Shown in pieces: positions 11,729-23,300 of a stretch of DNA of 64,000 bases; positions within the stretch are counted from its first letter, which is position 1; each line of letters begins with the position of its first letter. This stretch comes from Sabellastarte sp. h YS-2021. Lineage: Eukaryota; Annelida; Polychaeta; Sabellida; Sabellidae. The translations under genes were made by a program, and so were the position numbers. The notes below the pieces were generated by a model that saw only the letters and a list, made by a program, of their open reading frames with translations, did no database searches and was not told the origin of the DNA. The stretch is from positions 55,929,293 to 55,993,292 of the forward strand of contig OZ024927.1 in the NCBI GenBank assembly GCA_964017235.1. Direction: 5' to 3'.

Positions 11729-12555
11729 AGCATCAGGGATGCCCGTACCCCACAGCCCGGGGAAAAAGTTTTTGACACCACGAGATAGAAAACTCACAGC
11801 AAACTGTGAGTTATGTAAAGAATTTTAAGTAGAAAAATTAACATTTAACAGAGAAAAAATGTGTGTAAAGACAAAGTATTAAAACAACACAATACCAAGA
11901 TGAAAACATTAATCAGCAAACTAATAATTATGAAGTCAACAGAAACAGTACAAATAAGTAAAAGCACATACAATAATCAGTCAAACAATGCATATATCTT
12001 TGTCAAAAGAAAAATATGTCAAAACTATGGCAAGTGAACATAATTTGGCAGAGCCAAGGTTAAAGTTTAATAACCTGGCATACCTACCTTCTTAATCAAT
12101 GATCCATCCAAGAATTAACTTCCTACACCTTTCAGTTTCTGAGATACTGTAAGGCCTAGACAAATTTTAAAGGTCAAGGTCACACTATGACAATGGGCAC
12201 CTACACCCACTAACCAATGTCCCTATCAAATTACGGTTTCTGAGATATAGCCCGGACAAGATTTTAAGTTCAGGGTCACTACAACAAAGTCAAATCAAGG
12301 TCACACCATGACATTACACACCTACACCGCCAAACAAATGTCCTTCCATAGTTTCAACTTCCTACACCTTACAATTTCATTTCTGAGATATAGCCCAGAT
12401 TTGACTTTCAAACTCGAGGTCACTATGGTAAGGTCAATGGTTAAATCAAGGTCACACCATGACCCACCCGGACAAACATTTTCCCACTGCCCACCAGTCC
12501 ATCTGGGTGCAATGGGTGAAAACAATACATGCACAGCCCTTAGAGACTGCTGGAT
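11729..12555 (+). mobile_element. Element H1 (subterminal-inverted-repeat, satellite-cored family H)
   Basis: It starts AGCATCAGGGATGCCCGTAC followed by CCCACAGCCCGG, the same beginning as H2 (39349) and H4 (59598). It shares about 250 bp of 5' sequence with H2, including the ATTAATCAGCAAACTAA segment. Two to three diverged units with the CACCTACACC and GAGATATAGCCC motifs follow. The 3' end (CATCTGGGTGCAATGGGTGA, then a decayed ACAGCCCTTAGAGACTGCTGG) is a mutated version of the family's hairpin end. No protein is encoded. Helentron-like affiliation is inferred from architecture only. Confidence 0.65.
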
Positions 12556-12644
12556 AATAAAAATTTAGAAAAAGGAGGTACTTTACGACTGCAAGTTGTC
12601 AAAAAATGTTGTAAAAAAGATAACATAAATAAATATGTATCAAT

Positions 12645-13616
12645 AATAATTAAGCGGCCCGGTAGGGGCGCTTATTTGTTTTCACATAAGTTCGACTGAT
12701 CACTGTCGCCGCCGTCAGATTATGGTCTCCCTTCAATAACTTCTTGGGCTTTCAAATTTTTCTTTCCTTCTTATCTTCTTTAAAACTATAGGGGTGGGAA
12801 AAATTTTGGGGATACTTTGCAGAGATCTTAAGCTTTACTTAAGGTAACCTTAAGCATTTTTCAAAAACACCCCGTCATCACCTTTCGGAAAAAAAACCAC
12901 ACACACCTGTGCTATAAAATTTATCCGGTACATTCTAGAACTATATCTGCAGGTTGGAAAGTATTTTCTGATCAATAGACCATAGATGCCCGAATGGGAG
13001 GCGTTTTATTTTTTGTAAATGTTTTAAAAATGGGTACTTGGTCTGTATCTCAAAAACGATCAGGATTTTGGCATTTTGTTGGATAATTTATTTAGCTACT
13101 TTTTGATAATCTTTCACATGCCGAAGTCTTAGCCCTGTATCTCCAATCTTAGGGTCACCTAAATATCAAAAAAGGGGGGTTTAGCCCTCCAGTTCACTTA
13201 GTTTTTCACTTTTTTAAGCAAACTTGGCATATATATTAAGATTTACCAAAGGATTATCCTGACTTTATGGTGACCTTAAACTGTTAATATAATTGGAGCT
13301 ATGGCCCCCCCTAAAAAAATTTGGAATTAAGCCGTGTGGGCCCCTTTCTTTTTCCATATCGAACGTATATTGATATTGAAGTAGATGAAAAGAAGACTCT
13401 TACTACCTTATGATTTAAATATTAATGATGTTATTATGGCCATCTTAAACTTAAAATGTAGGGTTTTTCAGCCCTAAGCTCAGTTAATGTTTACATTTTT
13501 AAAATAAAACTTGGCACATTTATTAAGGTTGGCAGAAAGGGACATTCTTATTTTATGGTCACCTTAAAGTCACAATATGAATGAAGTTATGGTCACCTTA
13601 CAGTGAAAGAAGGAAG
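12645..13616 (+). mobile_element. Repeat R, left part (split by DIRS B3)
   Basis: It begins with TTAAGCGGCCCGGTAGGGGC followed by GCTTATTTG, a subterminal foldback. The sequence then carries repeated modules with the phrase GGTCACCTTAAAGT or AAGGTCACC and ends at ACAGTGAAAGAAGGAAG. A second, inverted copy lies at about 48900-50275, where the modules run through uninterrupted. The right part of this copy resumes at 19590 after the DIRS element. Confidence 0.7.
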
Positions 13617-13757
13617 TTTTATTGCGTTAATACATCCTATCCAATGGACAATTGCTAATCCGGTCGGGACAGACCGGCCCGCCAAACGTCAGAAAAAGAC
13701 GTCCTGTGTTTCCACCAGCTGGGCCGGTCCAGTACTGTGCACTCGCCAGGTGGCGTG
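13617..13757 (+). repeat. DIRS B3 5' ITR
   Basis: It contains CCTATCCAATGGACAATTGC, GCTAATCCGGTCGG and the TGCACTCGCCAGGTGGCGTG inner edge. The inverse is found at 19421-19589, longer at its outer edge because the 3' terminus carries the extra AT-rich TTAATTTACTTATTAAATT stretch, a normal asymmetry for DIRS1-like ITRs. The same ITR family bounds copy B6. Confidence 0.85.
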
Positions 13758-13899
13758 AGATCTGTGCAAGCAGAAATTTTCAGTGATTGAATATTTGCAG
13801 ATTTTTCTGTTATATTGTGGGATATTTTACTTTTGGTTATTCCCCAGTGATTCTTAAGACTTCTAGCTCTGAATGTCACCCCGGGACAACGAAGAGGAG

Positions 13900-16091
13900 G
13901 GTGTGGCCATGTTATGGTGAATTTTGATCAGCACTCATACTGCGCACGCTGTCATGAAAAGAATAAGGGAAAGGATCCCTGTGTTGAGAGCAAAGACACT
14001 TCCACCTGTAAGTTTTGTTTGGCTTTCACCCCAGAGCAGCTCGCTCAGATTTCAACTCCTTCATATAAACTGAAAATAAGAGAAACATGAGGCACGGAAG
14101 TCAGAAACTGCCACTCCCACTAAGGAATCTACTGAACTTGTTGACCCTGCTAGTGTATCCGTCATTGGGGTTGTTGGCCAGCCAGAAACTGATAAGTCTT
14201 GTGCTTCCTCCTCTGTGCCTCTGGAAAAAAAGCTTAAGAAAGATAAGCCGCCTTCTAAAACCAAGAAATCTTCCGCTTCTACTGATACCAAGAGTTAGAC
14301 AGCAAATGGTCTGAGTGTTTCAACAGACTTGAAGCTTTGCTTTTATCAAAGACCTTGCAACTGGCTTTCTCTTCTGAGATCAAAGTTACACCTCCTCGCT
14401 CTCCACCTACTAACATTCCCAAATATTCAGAGCCGTTTTTTCAACCTACAAGGCGCACTGACAAGGACTTCTCTGCAGAAATACATCAGTCAGCCAGCCA
14501 GCCGGAGTCGGATTCACAGTCTACCACTACAGAGCGCACTGGCAAGGGTTTCTCTGCTTCCCAGCATCAACCAGCCAGCCAGCTCACATCCGACTGACAG
14601 AAACATGCTTCTTCTACATCTAAGCGCACTGGCAAGGGTTTTTCTGCAATTCTGCATCAACCAGCCAGCCAGCTTGTCACCGACCGACATCAAGATCTCC
14701 TCATAGGCGCACTGGTACAGACACTCCTGCTCTCAAGCACCAGTCCACCGGCCAGCTACATACTGACCAGAACCGACCTCCAAAATCTGAACTCTCCGGT
14801 ACCGACCCTTCTTCCCATAGACACAAATCTACTTGCAAGCATCACAGTAAACCTCATGTCGACCGACCAGCTTCAACTGTTGCTACCGACACCGGCTCCC
14901 CTTCACTTCACAAGCAAAGGAAGGACAGTGTTTCTAGTATCAGTTCCGGCACAGACAATGACTTTTCCGACTGACCACCGGTCGACCTCTATGCTGAGGA
15001 GGGAGAACTGTCAGATGACCCGGATGTAACTGCTATGGAGCCTGATCAGATGCCCTCATCAGAACAGACATACAGGGAAACAATGATGAAGGGCATACGT
15101 TCTTACATGGGGTGGTCTGATATCCCGGACTTAGATAGTGCCAACACTGCTTCAGACGACAACCCCTTCTCTGGTCCCAAAGCTGCTACTCCAGGGAAAG
15201 TGTCTGTGCAAATGCCTACTGAAGATTGGCTTTGTAAGAAGATTACTAAATTGAACTTAACTCAAAGTTTTTGAGAACAGCAAAGTTGCAGTCCAAGTGG
15301 TACAGGCTGTCATCCGACCACAAAGCCGACCCTGCCGCTGTTTCAAGCTGGAGTACAGAGTCTTCAAAGTTGAACAATTGTTACAGTAGAATAGCTAGGC
15401 AATCCGGACTGACTTCTACCCCCCCCCCCCCCCCCCCCCCCTGCATCCAGACGCATTTCTCAAGAAGCTCTGCGAAGATGGGAGAAGTCAGCCAGAGAGG
15501 CTACAGTCATCTGCAACCAGACTGCCAGCTTCAACAGATGCCTCTTTAGAGTGCAGCAGGATATGCAGCCAGCTTGAAACCCTACGTTGTGAGAGTAAAG
15601 GGAAGGGTTCCTCAAAGGCTTCAGGTGCTATGGACGAACTCCAATACCTCATGGACTTCAATTCCAGCATTACACAGGCTGCTGCAAAGACCATGGAGCA
15701 CCTAAGTGAATTTGTATTCATATCAATGGGGAACCTGACCTTGGCTAGACATGACACTTACCTCACACATGTCAAGAGTGGGATCAAACCTGACACTGTA
15801 GCTGCTCTTAGAACAGCCCCTCTGCATATTCAGACCCTCTTCCCTGACGCAGTGATCAAGAGGGCTGAGGAGGAGATCTCCCATTATGAATCAAAAGGAC
15901 ACTCTGGTTCTTCCCGTGGCAAGGCACATTTCACCCTTATGAGAGGTTGGACAGAAGGTCGGATAAACGACCAGACAAGAAGGGAGACAAGCCAGCATGG
16001 AAGAACATTGGGAAGGGTCGGTACAGGAAACCTAGAGGCAAAGCTCCAAGTTACTCTTCACGACCAGCCAAGGGCCAGCAGTCGTATAAAT
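13900..16091 (+). pseudogene. DIRS B3 gag-like ORF, decayed
   Basis: The N-terminal cysteine/histidine segment reads HSYCARCHEKNKGKDPC, then STCKFCLAFTPEQLAQ (about 13930-14050), the same layout as the family A gag start and probably zinc-binding. A region built of short repeats around ERTGKGFSA and HQPASQL follows (about 14430-14760). Next come the acidic EPDQMPSSEQTYRETM block (from 15035), a C-run of about 20 bases at 15421-15440, and the helical MDELQYLMDFNSSITQAA segment (from 15630). A basic Arg/Lys/Gly tail ends near QQSYK and a stop at about 16089. Several frameshifts and stops interrupt it. Gag proteins of DIRS elements are thought to form the nucleoprotein particle; exact function here is inferred. 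Confidence 0.75.
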
Positions 16092-16189
16092 GACAATTAC
16101 TGTGTAACCAAGTTACAGGCACGACTGCTGGCTGGGAGCTCACCACAAAGACAGACAATAGACATTTGTACAAATTTAAATGTAAAGCC

Positions 16190-16420
16190 TCATGTTGTAA
16201 CAAGTGTTCATACTGCGCCTGGGCATTCCCAAAAGAGAGAATTAAGTCCCGGGTCAGCAGATTGTTATTACAAAGAGTACAAAATAAAGTACAGTGTATG
16301 TGAACAGTGTTTCTTTTGTTAATTGTCTTGTGTTCATCCTGTAACAAATGTCAAAAATGCTGCCTCAAATCTGCCTGTAGGGGCCAGATTTCAAAACTAT
16401 TGGCAAACCTGGCTGGATCT
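16190..16420 (+). other. Cysteine-rich reading frame between gag and RT of B3
   Basis: One frame reads SCCNKCSYCAWAF, then after about 20 residues and a stop, CSSCNKCQKCCLKSACRGQ. The same pattern occurs in copy B6 at about 33210-32990. In both copies this frame overlaps the start of the RT frame (LPVGAR...) in the same relative phase. Conservation of clustered CxxC pairs in two diverged copies suggests a former zinc-binding peptide or Gag extension. No family is recognised. Confidence 0.5.
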
Positions 16421-17800
16421 GGGTGCCGGTCCGAAGTTCAAATCTTGAGAGAGGGCTACACCCTCCCCTTTCGGATCCGGCCAAACTCACAAGGTCTCCC
16501 ACAGTCATAAGCTGCTATGGCAATCCCCACAGGAACCTCTACTTGCTGGAGGTATTACATCAGCTTATAAACAAAAATGCAAAGGTCAAAGTTGGGGTTT
16601 TACGTCCTGTTCAACAGCCAGATAAACAAAAATGCAGTGGAACTAGTGAAAAACCAAACATCTCTGGGATTTTTCAATCGACTATTTTTAGTCCCAAAGC
16701 CCAATAACAAATGGAGACCTATATTGGATCTGAGCAAACTGAATCTTTTCCTCAAGGCGGAGAAATTCAAAATGGAGACACCGGAAACCATCAGGACGTC
16801 TCTCCAGCAAGGGGAGTGGGTCACCTCAATAGATTTCAAGGACGCCTACTTCCATATACCAATACAGGAACAGTCCAGGAAATATCTGAGATTTCATGTC
16901 CAAGGTCAGACATACCAATTCAAAGCTTTACCTTTCAGTCTGTCCACAGCACCCTTGGAGTTCACTGTAGTAGCAAAGGAGGTAAAACCCATTCCCAGGT
17001 CCCTGCACCCCCACTTACAATGGTGGCTAAAGGAAGACAATGTCCTCACAGGCCAACCATTACACCCAATAAAACATGCTCTGCGAATTTTTACAGACAC
17101 ATCAAAAGAAGGGTGGGGCGCTCACTTAAACAAACACACTGCCAGAGGGGCCTGGTCACTGCCAGAAAACAAGCTGCATATAAACTATCTGGAACTAAAA
17201 GCAGTCTTTCTAGCTTTAAAAGAATTTCAAGACCTCTGTACCGACAAGATAGTACTTGTGGCAACCGACAACACCACAGTAGTGTCTTACATAAACAAGG
17301 AAGGGGGCATGAGGTCGGGCCCACTTTGTGCACTGCTATGGAGAATCTTGACCTGGTGTACCAGACAGCAAGTAATTCTCAAAGCTTGACACATCCCAGG
17401 CCGGCTGAACGTGGTAGCAGACAAGCTATCCAGACCATCCAAACAGAGTGGTCTCTCCTTCCAGAGGTCTTCCAAGCAATATGCAACAGGTGGCAAAGGC
17501 CTCAAATAGACCTTTTTGCTACGAGGTTCACCAGTACCGGATCCCCTGGCCACAGCAGTGGATGCCCTAAGTCTGCCATTGGAGGATCTGGACGCATATG
17601 CCTTCCCACCAGCAGCCATCTTGGGCAAAGTAGTGGAGAAGTTGCAGGACTTCCCATGCAAGAGAATCCTTCTGATTGCTCCGGGGTTGCCCAACATGCC
17701 TTGGTTTTGGGATCTAATGGCCATGTCCAGTCAAATCCCACTGAGCCTGCCCAACCTGTTAACACAGCCCTTCAATCAGATCCCTCACAGAAATCTGACA
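16370..17800 (+). pseudogene. DIRS B3 reverse transcriptase / RNase H / inter-domain, palm-deleted
   Basis: The RT fingers are recognisable (SLGFFNRLFLVPKPNNKW, WRPILDLSKLN, then GEWVTSIDFKDAYFHIP; about 16650-16860). At about 16985 the sequence jumps from VVAKEVK straight to PIPRSLHPHLQWW, so the segment with the YxDD catalytic box and the thumb (roughly 140 residues compared with B6) is missing. RNase H follows (FTDTSKEGWGAHL, VATDNTTVVSYINKEGG; about 17085-17400), then the DIRS inter-domain stretch with LSLPLEDLDAYAFPPAAIL and LPNMPWFWDL. The copy cannot reverse transcribe. Confidence 0.85.
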
Positions 17801-18889
17801 AACCTAAATCTCCATCCATGGCTCCTAGAGCCTCAGCGATCAAAGAACAGGGCTTCTCTGAGGCAGTGGCAGCAAGAATTGAGGCTCCTCAAAGGGGATC
17901 AGCCAGATCAGTCTATGAGGCAAAGTGGGCCATTTTTACAAAGTGCTGCCTCACTCATCAGGTGGACTTCAGGGCACCCCCTGTGAAGTCAGTAGCTGAC
18001 TTCCTTATGTACCTGTTTCAGGACAGGAAGTTACAGCCCAGCACCAAAGGTCCATTGATGGTTACAGGTCAGCCATTGCTGATAAGCTGGGAAATTCACC
18101 CATTAATATCAGCAAAGATGAAAATCTCGCGCGTCTCCTGGATAGTTTCCACAGAGATAGACCCAAAGGTCGGAGGGGAATCCCTTCCTGGAACCTATCC
18201 CTGGTCTTGCACCAGCTGACAAAAGCTCCTTTTGAACCAATTAAAGAGGCATCTCTGAAGCATTTGACCTTCAAGACAGTTTTCCTCTTAGCCCTTGGGT
18301 TGGGTAAACGTAGAAGTGAGATTCATGCTTGGCAGAACAGAAATATAAGACACCAATCTGACTGGTCAAAGGTGTCCCTGTACCCATCACCCAGCTTTCT
18401 TTCAAAGAATCAGCTGGCCAAAGAGGGTCCAGATAGTGTGGCCCCAGTGGTTATACCAGCCCTGGCCCCAACTCTAGATAGGTCCTTCAAGTCTGACAGG
18501 TCCCTCTGTCCAGGCAGAGCATTACGCTACTATTTGGACAGGACCTCGGGCAGAATAAGGAGTTGGTCCTTGTCTCCTTCAAGAAAGGTTTCGACAAAGA
18601 CATCTCACCTGCCACTATCTCCTCATGGATCAAACAAACAGTGATCCTATGTTATGAGCTCTCTGATCAAGAGGCCCACACTTTGCATCAGGTCAAAGCC
18701 CATGATGTTAGGGCCTTTGCTGCTTCTTAGGCTTTCCAATTGGGAGTTTCCTTGGAACAGATTTGATCAGACTGCCACTGGAAACACATAATACCTTCAC
18801 ACAATTTTATCTGAGGGATGTGGCCTGGGCTGATTCAGAGCTCTACCATCTGGGACCTGTAGTGGCTGCTCAGCAGATCCACAAATAAC
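17800..18889 (+). pseudogene. DIRS B3 tyrosine recombinase, decayed
   Basis: The N-terminal part is EQGFSEAVAARIEAPQRG, VYEAKWAIFTK and the FLMYLFQDRK block. The catalytic part has LGKRRSEIHAWQ (first arginine), AHDVRAFAAS (HxxR) and, after a stop and a frameshift, CHWKHI with the tyrosine region mutated (NFI instead of FYL). An in-frame stop replaces lysine after RAFAAS near 18728. The frame is overlapped with the end of the RT/RNase H frame, as in other family copies. Confidence 0.8.
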
Positions 18890-19218
18890 CCAGAAATAGA
18901 GGAGATTTTGTACATATATAAACAGTTGTACATATGTAAATAATAAAAAAAAAATGTGCTTCTTTCGGGAGGTTTATTTTTACTTCTTATGGGACTGAAC
19001 TCATCACTCTCTTCCCTTACCTCAGAGCAGGTCTGTTAAAAAGGGGGGGGGGGAGTCGGTTTTGACCAGTTAACTGGTCTCTGATAACTGACTGTGGCCT
19101 TAAGGGTTTCCTGACCTCAAGGTCGTACCCAGGCCTGGAAGAAATTTTGTTAGTTCCGTTTATGAGTTCACCTAAGTCCCTAGTAACTTACCCGCCAACC
19201 AAGCGGTAGTTATTCAGT

Positions 19219-19311
19219 AATTGTCCATTGGATAGGATGTATTAATGCAATAAAATTGCAAATTTAATAAGTAAATTAAATTTTTATAAGTTAATACCCT
19301 ATCTAATGGAC
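19219..19311 (+). repeat. DIRS B3 ICR
   Basis: It joins TTGTCCATTGGATAGGATG (complement of the 5' end), GCAATAAAATTGCAAATTTA (the terminal junction) and TTATAAGTTAATACCCTATC (complement of the 3' end). Its presence beside the 3' ITR, about 110 bp away, gives the expected DIRS1-like 3' arrangement. Confidence 0.85.
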
Positions 19312-19589
19312 ACACAAGACCCTCCCACCGACCCCGCTATCAGCTTACTATGGGTCTAATAGGTTTTGACAATGAAAAAGATGCTATGACATCACTCTGT
19401 CTAGACAGGAAGGAAGTACGACACGCCACCTGGCAAGTGCACAGTACTGGACCGGCCCAGCCGGTGGAAACACAGAACGTCTTTTTCTGAAGTTTGGCGG
19501 GCCGGTCTGCGCCAACCGGATTAGCAATTGTCCATTGGATAGGGTATTAACTTATAAAAATTTAATTTACTTATTAAATTTGCAATTTT

Positions 19590-20030
19590 CAGCCTCCAGC
19601 AATCTTATTGTTCAACTGACCTCAGCTACACTTTATGCACTTATAAAGGGTGACAAAAGGGACATTTTTATTTTATGGTCACCTTAAAGTCCCAATATGT
19701 ATGAAGTTATGGCCACCTTGCAGGGAAATTATCAAGTAATTACTCTCCAGCTATCATATTGTTCAGCTGACCTCAGTTAAATTTTGCAAATATATTAAAC
19801 ATGAAAATATTTTCTTTCCACCTTGGAATTCCAATACAAGTACAGTCATGGCCACCTTGAAGTCAAAATGAGGGTTTTCAGCTCCCAACCGACTTACTGT
19901 TCAGTGACATCAGTTCAACTTGACACATTGATTAAGTTTAAGGAAGACTTTTAATGAACTTTTCCCTTAAAATTCCTGCTTTTATGTCAGCTGACATTAT
20001 GGCATCACTCTGCGGCATCCGTATACACGT
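19590..20030 (+). mobile_element. Repeat R, right part
   Basis: It resumes with CAGCCTCCAGCAATCTTATT, exactly what follows AAGGAAGTTT in the uninterrupted inverted copy near 49158. Further modules share GACCTCAGTTAAATTTTG, TTCCAATACAAGTACAGTC and GGCCACCTTGAAGT with that copy. Its right border was not located precisely. Confidence 0.65.
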
Positions 20031-20626
20031 CCGCGTGAACAACTTCTCCAAAACTACAAGACCCAGAGATATGCTGTTTTTTAAAGGATAACTTATCTAT
20101 TGAGGATGATAAATCGTAAAATCCATGCCGATATATTAAAATTTGTGTATTGATGCACTAAATTACTTATAACTTGAAAAGTATTACATTAAGAGCATTT
20201 TGTTAACTAATAAAAATTTTATTTACTAATTAAAATTTGCAATTTTATTGCGCTAATAAACCTTACCTAACAGACGATAGCTAGAATAACTACCCAGTGG
20301 ATGGAGGGCAGCTTCTCAGGACAAAAGGGAACTCTAAAAGTTAGGCAAAAAGGCACTGGCCTGTCTGGTAAAGGAGCCACACCAGGCTCTTAAAGCCCAA
20401 AAAGATATCCCCCCCCCCTCTTTTCTGCTCTGAGGGTAGGATGAGAGAAGAGTTCCATCCTAGAGATTCCAGATTCCAAATACACCCAGGTAGGAGTGGA
20501 GAAAAGGTTTCATACCCCGTACACCTGGCGCCCAGGTAAAAAAACTTAAACTAAGGAATAGGTCAAAACCAAAAGGAGACCTATACTAAACAAAACTAGA
20601 CCTACGCATCGGAGAACCGATGCAAA

Positions 20627-22224
20627 TTTGTATCCACCGAAAAGACACTCACCATAGCCAGTGAACCATTGTTTGACCTTGAAGGAGGGGCCCAAAGTCA
20701 AATCTGAAAACATCAGAAGATTCCCAGCCCATGACCTCCTATAAGTTGGTTTCATATTGCAAACTTCTAGGACCAATAATAAGCAAGTTATCAGCACTTT
20801 TAAGTTTGTTTGGCTATTGTCGTTTGACCTTGAAGAAGGGGCCCAAGGTCAAATCAGGCCACATCAAAAGATTCCCAGCCCATGATTTCCTGTAGGTTGG
20901 TTTACCATCCCAAACCTCTAAGACCAATAATAAGAGAGTTATAAGCACTTTAAGTTTGGCTATCCTCGTTTGACCTTGAAGGAGGGTCCAAGGTCAAATA
21001 TGACCACACCAAAAGATTCCCAGCCCATGATTTCCTATAGGTTGGTTTACCAACCCAAACCTCTAGGACCAATAATAAGTGAGTTATAAGCACTTTTAAG
21101 TTTGGCTATCCTCGTTTGACCTTGAAGGAGGGGTCCAAGGTCAGATCTAACCACACCAGAAGATTCCCAGCCCATGATATCCTATAAGTTGGTTTACCAT
21201 CCCAAACCTCTGGGACCAATAATAAGCGAGTTATAAGCACTTTTAAGTTTGGCTATTGTCGTTTGACCTTGAAGGAGGGGCCCAAGGTCAAATCAGACCA
21301 CATCAAAAGATTCCCAGCCCATGATTTCCTATAGGTTGGTTTACCATCCCAAACCTCTAGGACCAATAATAAGCGAGTTATAAGCACTTTTAAGTTTGGC
21401 TATACTCGATTGACCTTGAAGGAGGGGTCCAAGGTCAAATATGACCACACCAAAAGATTCCCAGCCCATGACTTCCTATAGGTTGGTTTACAATCCCAAA
21501 CCTCTAGGATCAATAATAAGCCAGTTATAAGCACTTTTAAGTTTGGCTATCCTTGTTTGACCTTGAAGGAGGGGTCCAAGGTCAGATCTAACCACACCAG
21601 AAGATTACCAGCCCATGATATCCTATAAGTTGGTTTACCATCCCAAACCTCTGGGACCAATAATAAGCAAGTTATAAGCACTTTTAAGTTTGGCTATTGT
21701 TGTTTGACCTTGAAGGAGGGGCCCAAGGTCAAATCAGACCACATCAAAAGATTCCCAGCCCATGATTTCCTATAGTTTGGTTTACCATCCCAAAACTCTA
21801 GGACCAATAATAAGGGAGATATAAGCACTTTTTATGACTGACAAAGAAACGCCCGTGGCGGCCATCTTGTTTTTCAAAATGAGGCCAAAAATATTCCTAG
21901 TCAAGATTTTGTAATGAGGAACATACCCTGCGAATTTGAGATCTCTACCTATAATACCCTTTGCTCTAGAGGGCCAACAAAAGTCCTTGTTTAAAGTCGA
22001 AAAAACGCCTGCGGCGGCCATCTTGTTTTTCAAAATGAGGCCAAAAATATTCCCAGGCAAGATTTTAAGGTTATGAATATATCCTGCAAATTTGAGAAGG
22101 CTAGCTATAATATTTTTTTTGTTAGAGCAGTAACGGTGAAATCTCTTTGCACACTGCAGCGGCGGCGGCGGCGTAACAAAGTGAAATCCATACTATCTAC
22201 CGGATGCTATCCGGTGGATACAAA
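20627..22224. mobile_element. Non-autonomous element with a 146-bp satellite core, inserted in copy C
   Basis: A 13-bp inverted repeat bounds it: TTTGTATCCACCG at 20627-20639 and CGGTGGATACAAA at 22212-22224. Foldbacks sit just outside or inside the ends (GCATCGGAGAACCGATGC near 20606; CCGGATGCTATCCGG near 22200). The core is eight tandem units plus two related 157-bp units with GGCGGCCATCTTG, and a CGG microsatellite near 22160. No protein is encoded. Confidence 0.6.
20665..21835. repeat. 146-bp tandem satellite, about 8 units
   Basis: The phrase TTTGACCTTGAAGGAGGGG recurs near 20672, 20823, 20968, 21114, 21262, 21410, 21556 and 21703, so spacing is 145-151 bp. Each unit carries GATTCCCAGCCCATGAT, GGTTTACCATCCCAAACCTC and AATAATAAGCGAGTTATAAG. 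Units of the same family recur at about 59740-60250 inside element H4. Confidence 0.95.
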
Positions 22225-22262
22225 AACTCAACTGTTATGTACACTATATACAGGATAGGAGC

Positions 22263-23300
22263 ACAGGAGGTTCAGTGATAGATCTGCTGGGCAGCCACCA
22301 CAGGACCTAACTGAAAAACCTCAGAGTCCGCCAAAGCAACATCTTTAAGATAAAATTGAGTAAAGGTGTTGTGGGACTTCCAGTGGCATGCTGCCAGGAT
22401 TTGGTCCAGCAAGATGCCACCCTGAAAGGCTTTGGAAGCCGCAAAGGCTCTAACATCATGAGCTTTAACCTGATGCAAGGTTAAGGCCTCCTGATCTGAC
22501 AGCTCATAACAAAGGATAATTGTTTGCTCAATCCAAGACGAGATCTTGACCCTTTTTGAAGGAGACAAAGACCAGCTCTTTGCCTTGTCTGAGATCTTGT
22601 GTTTTGTCCAGATAATAGCGTAAAGCTCTTACTGGACAGAGAGACCTGTCCTTCAAGGATTTATCCAGAGTAGGGGCCAGGGCTGGGATGACCACCGGAG
22701 CCACGCACTCTGGGCCCTCCTTCGCCAAGTGGTTCTTAGACAAAAAACTTGGAGAAGGGTAAATGGACACTTCTGACCAGTCAGCTTGGTGTCTAATGTT
22801 TTTGTTCAGCCACGCATGTATTTCACTCCTACGCTTCCCAGAACCTAGAGCTAGGAGAAAAACTGTTTTAAAGGTCAGATGCGTCAGAGAGGCCTTTCGG
22901 AGAGGTTACAAGGGTGGTTTGGTGAGTTGATGCAAACCCAAGGAGAGGTTCCAAGAGGGAATTGGCCTATATGAAAACTGTCCAAAAGGCGAGTCAAGTT
23001 TTCATCTTTGCTGACATTTAAGGAGTCATTGTCTAATTTGTGCGCAATGGCTGACCTGTAACCATCAATCGTGCTGGGCTGAAGATTCTTTTCCTGGAAA
23101 AGATGCAGGAGAAAATCTGCTATTTGTTTGATAGATGGAGACCTGAAGTCCACCTGACTTGTTTTACACCATCTGACAAAAACGGCCCACTTTGCTTCAT
23201 AGATTGTTCTGGTTGAACTTCTTTGAGGAGCCTCAATTCGTGACGCCACTGGGCTAGAGAACCCTTGCTCCTTGATTGCCTCGGTTCTAGGAGCCATGTG
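22263..23300 (-). pseudogene. DIRS copy C tyrosine recombinase, frameshifted
   Basis: The C-terminal part has VKAHDVRAFAASKAFQGG, CHWKSHNTFTQFYLKDV (HxxR, the HW box and the nucleophile tyrosine) and ends LGPVVAAQQIYH. The middle part shows PSPSFLSKNHLAKEG and CPVRALRYYLDKT. A frameshift near 22550 separates the two. The N-terminal SAM-like part (EAKWAVFVRWCKTSQVDF) lies near 23190. The catalytic residues remain, but the frame is broken in at least two places. Confidence 0.8.

Larger units (their letters stand above)
13617..19589 (+). mobile_element. DIRS family B copy B3, full-length with ITRs and ICR but coding-defective
   Basis: The left terminus begins TTTTATTGCGTTAATAC and the right terminus ends TTATTAAATTTGCAATTTT; both are joined in the ICR at 19219-19311. 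ITRs are 13617-13757 and 19421-19589 (the CCAGGTGGCGTG / ACGCCACCTGG inner edges). Order inside is gag, Cys-rich frame, RT (with the catalytic palm deleted), RNase H, inter-domain, recombinase, 3' noncoding with a G-run near 19042, ICR, ITR. The flanks join to give an intact stretch of repeat R, so the insertion made no obvious target duplication, as expected of recombinase-mediated integration. Confidence 0.9.

Noticed and set aside
14087-14706. Separate leucine-rich small proteins in the family B gag region
   Set aside because: They are alternate-frame readings of the repeated RTG/HQPASQL modules.
16711-18219. A 502-codon frame on + in B3
   Set aside because: It is mostly the alternate frame of RT/RNase H, turning into recombinase sequence only at the end. 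No coherent domain in the first 300 codons.
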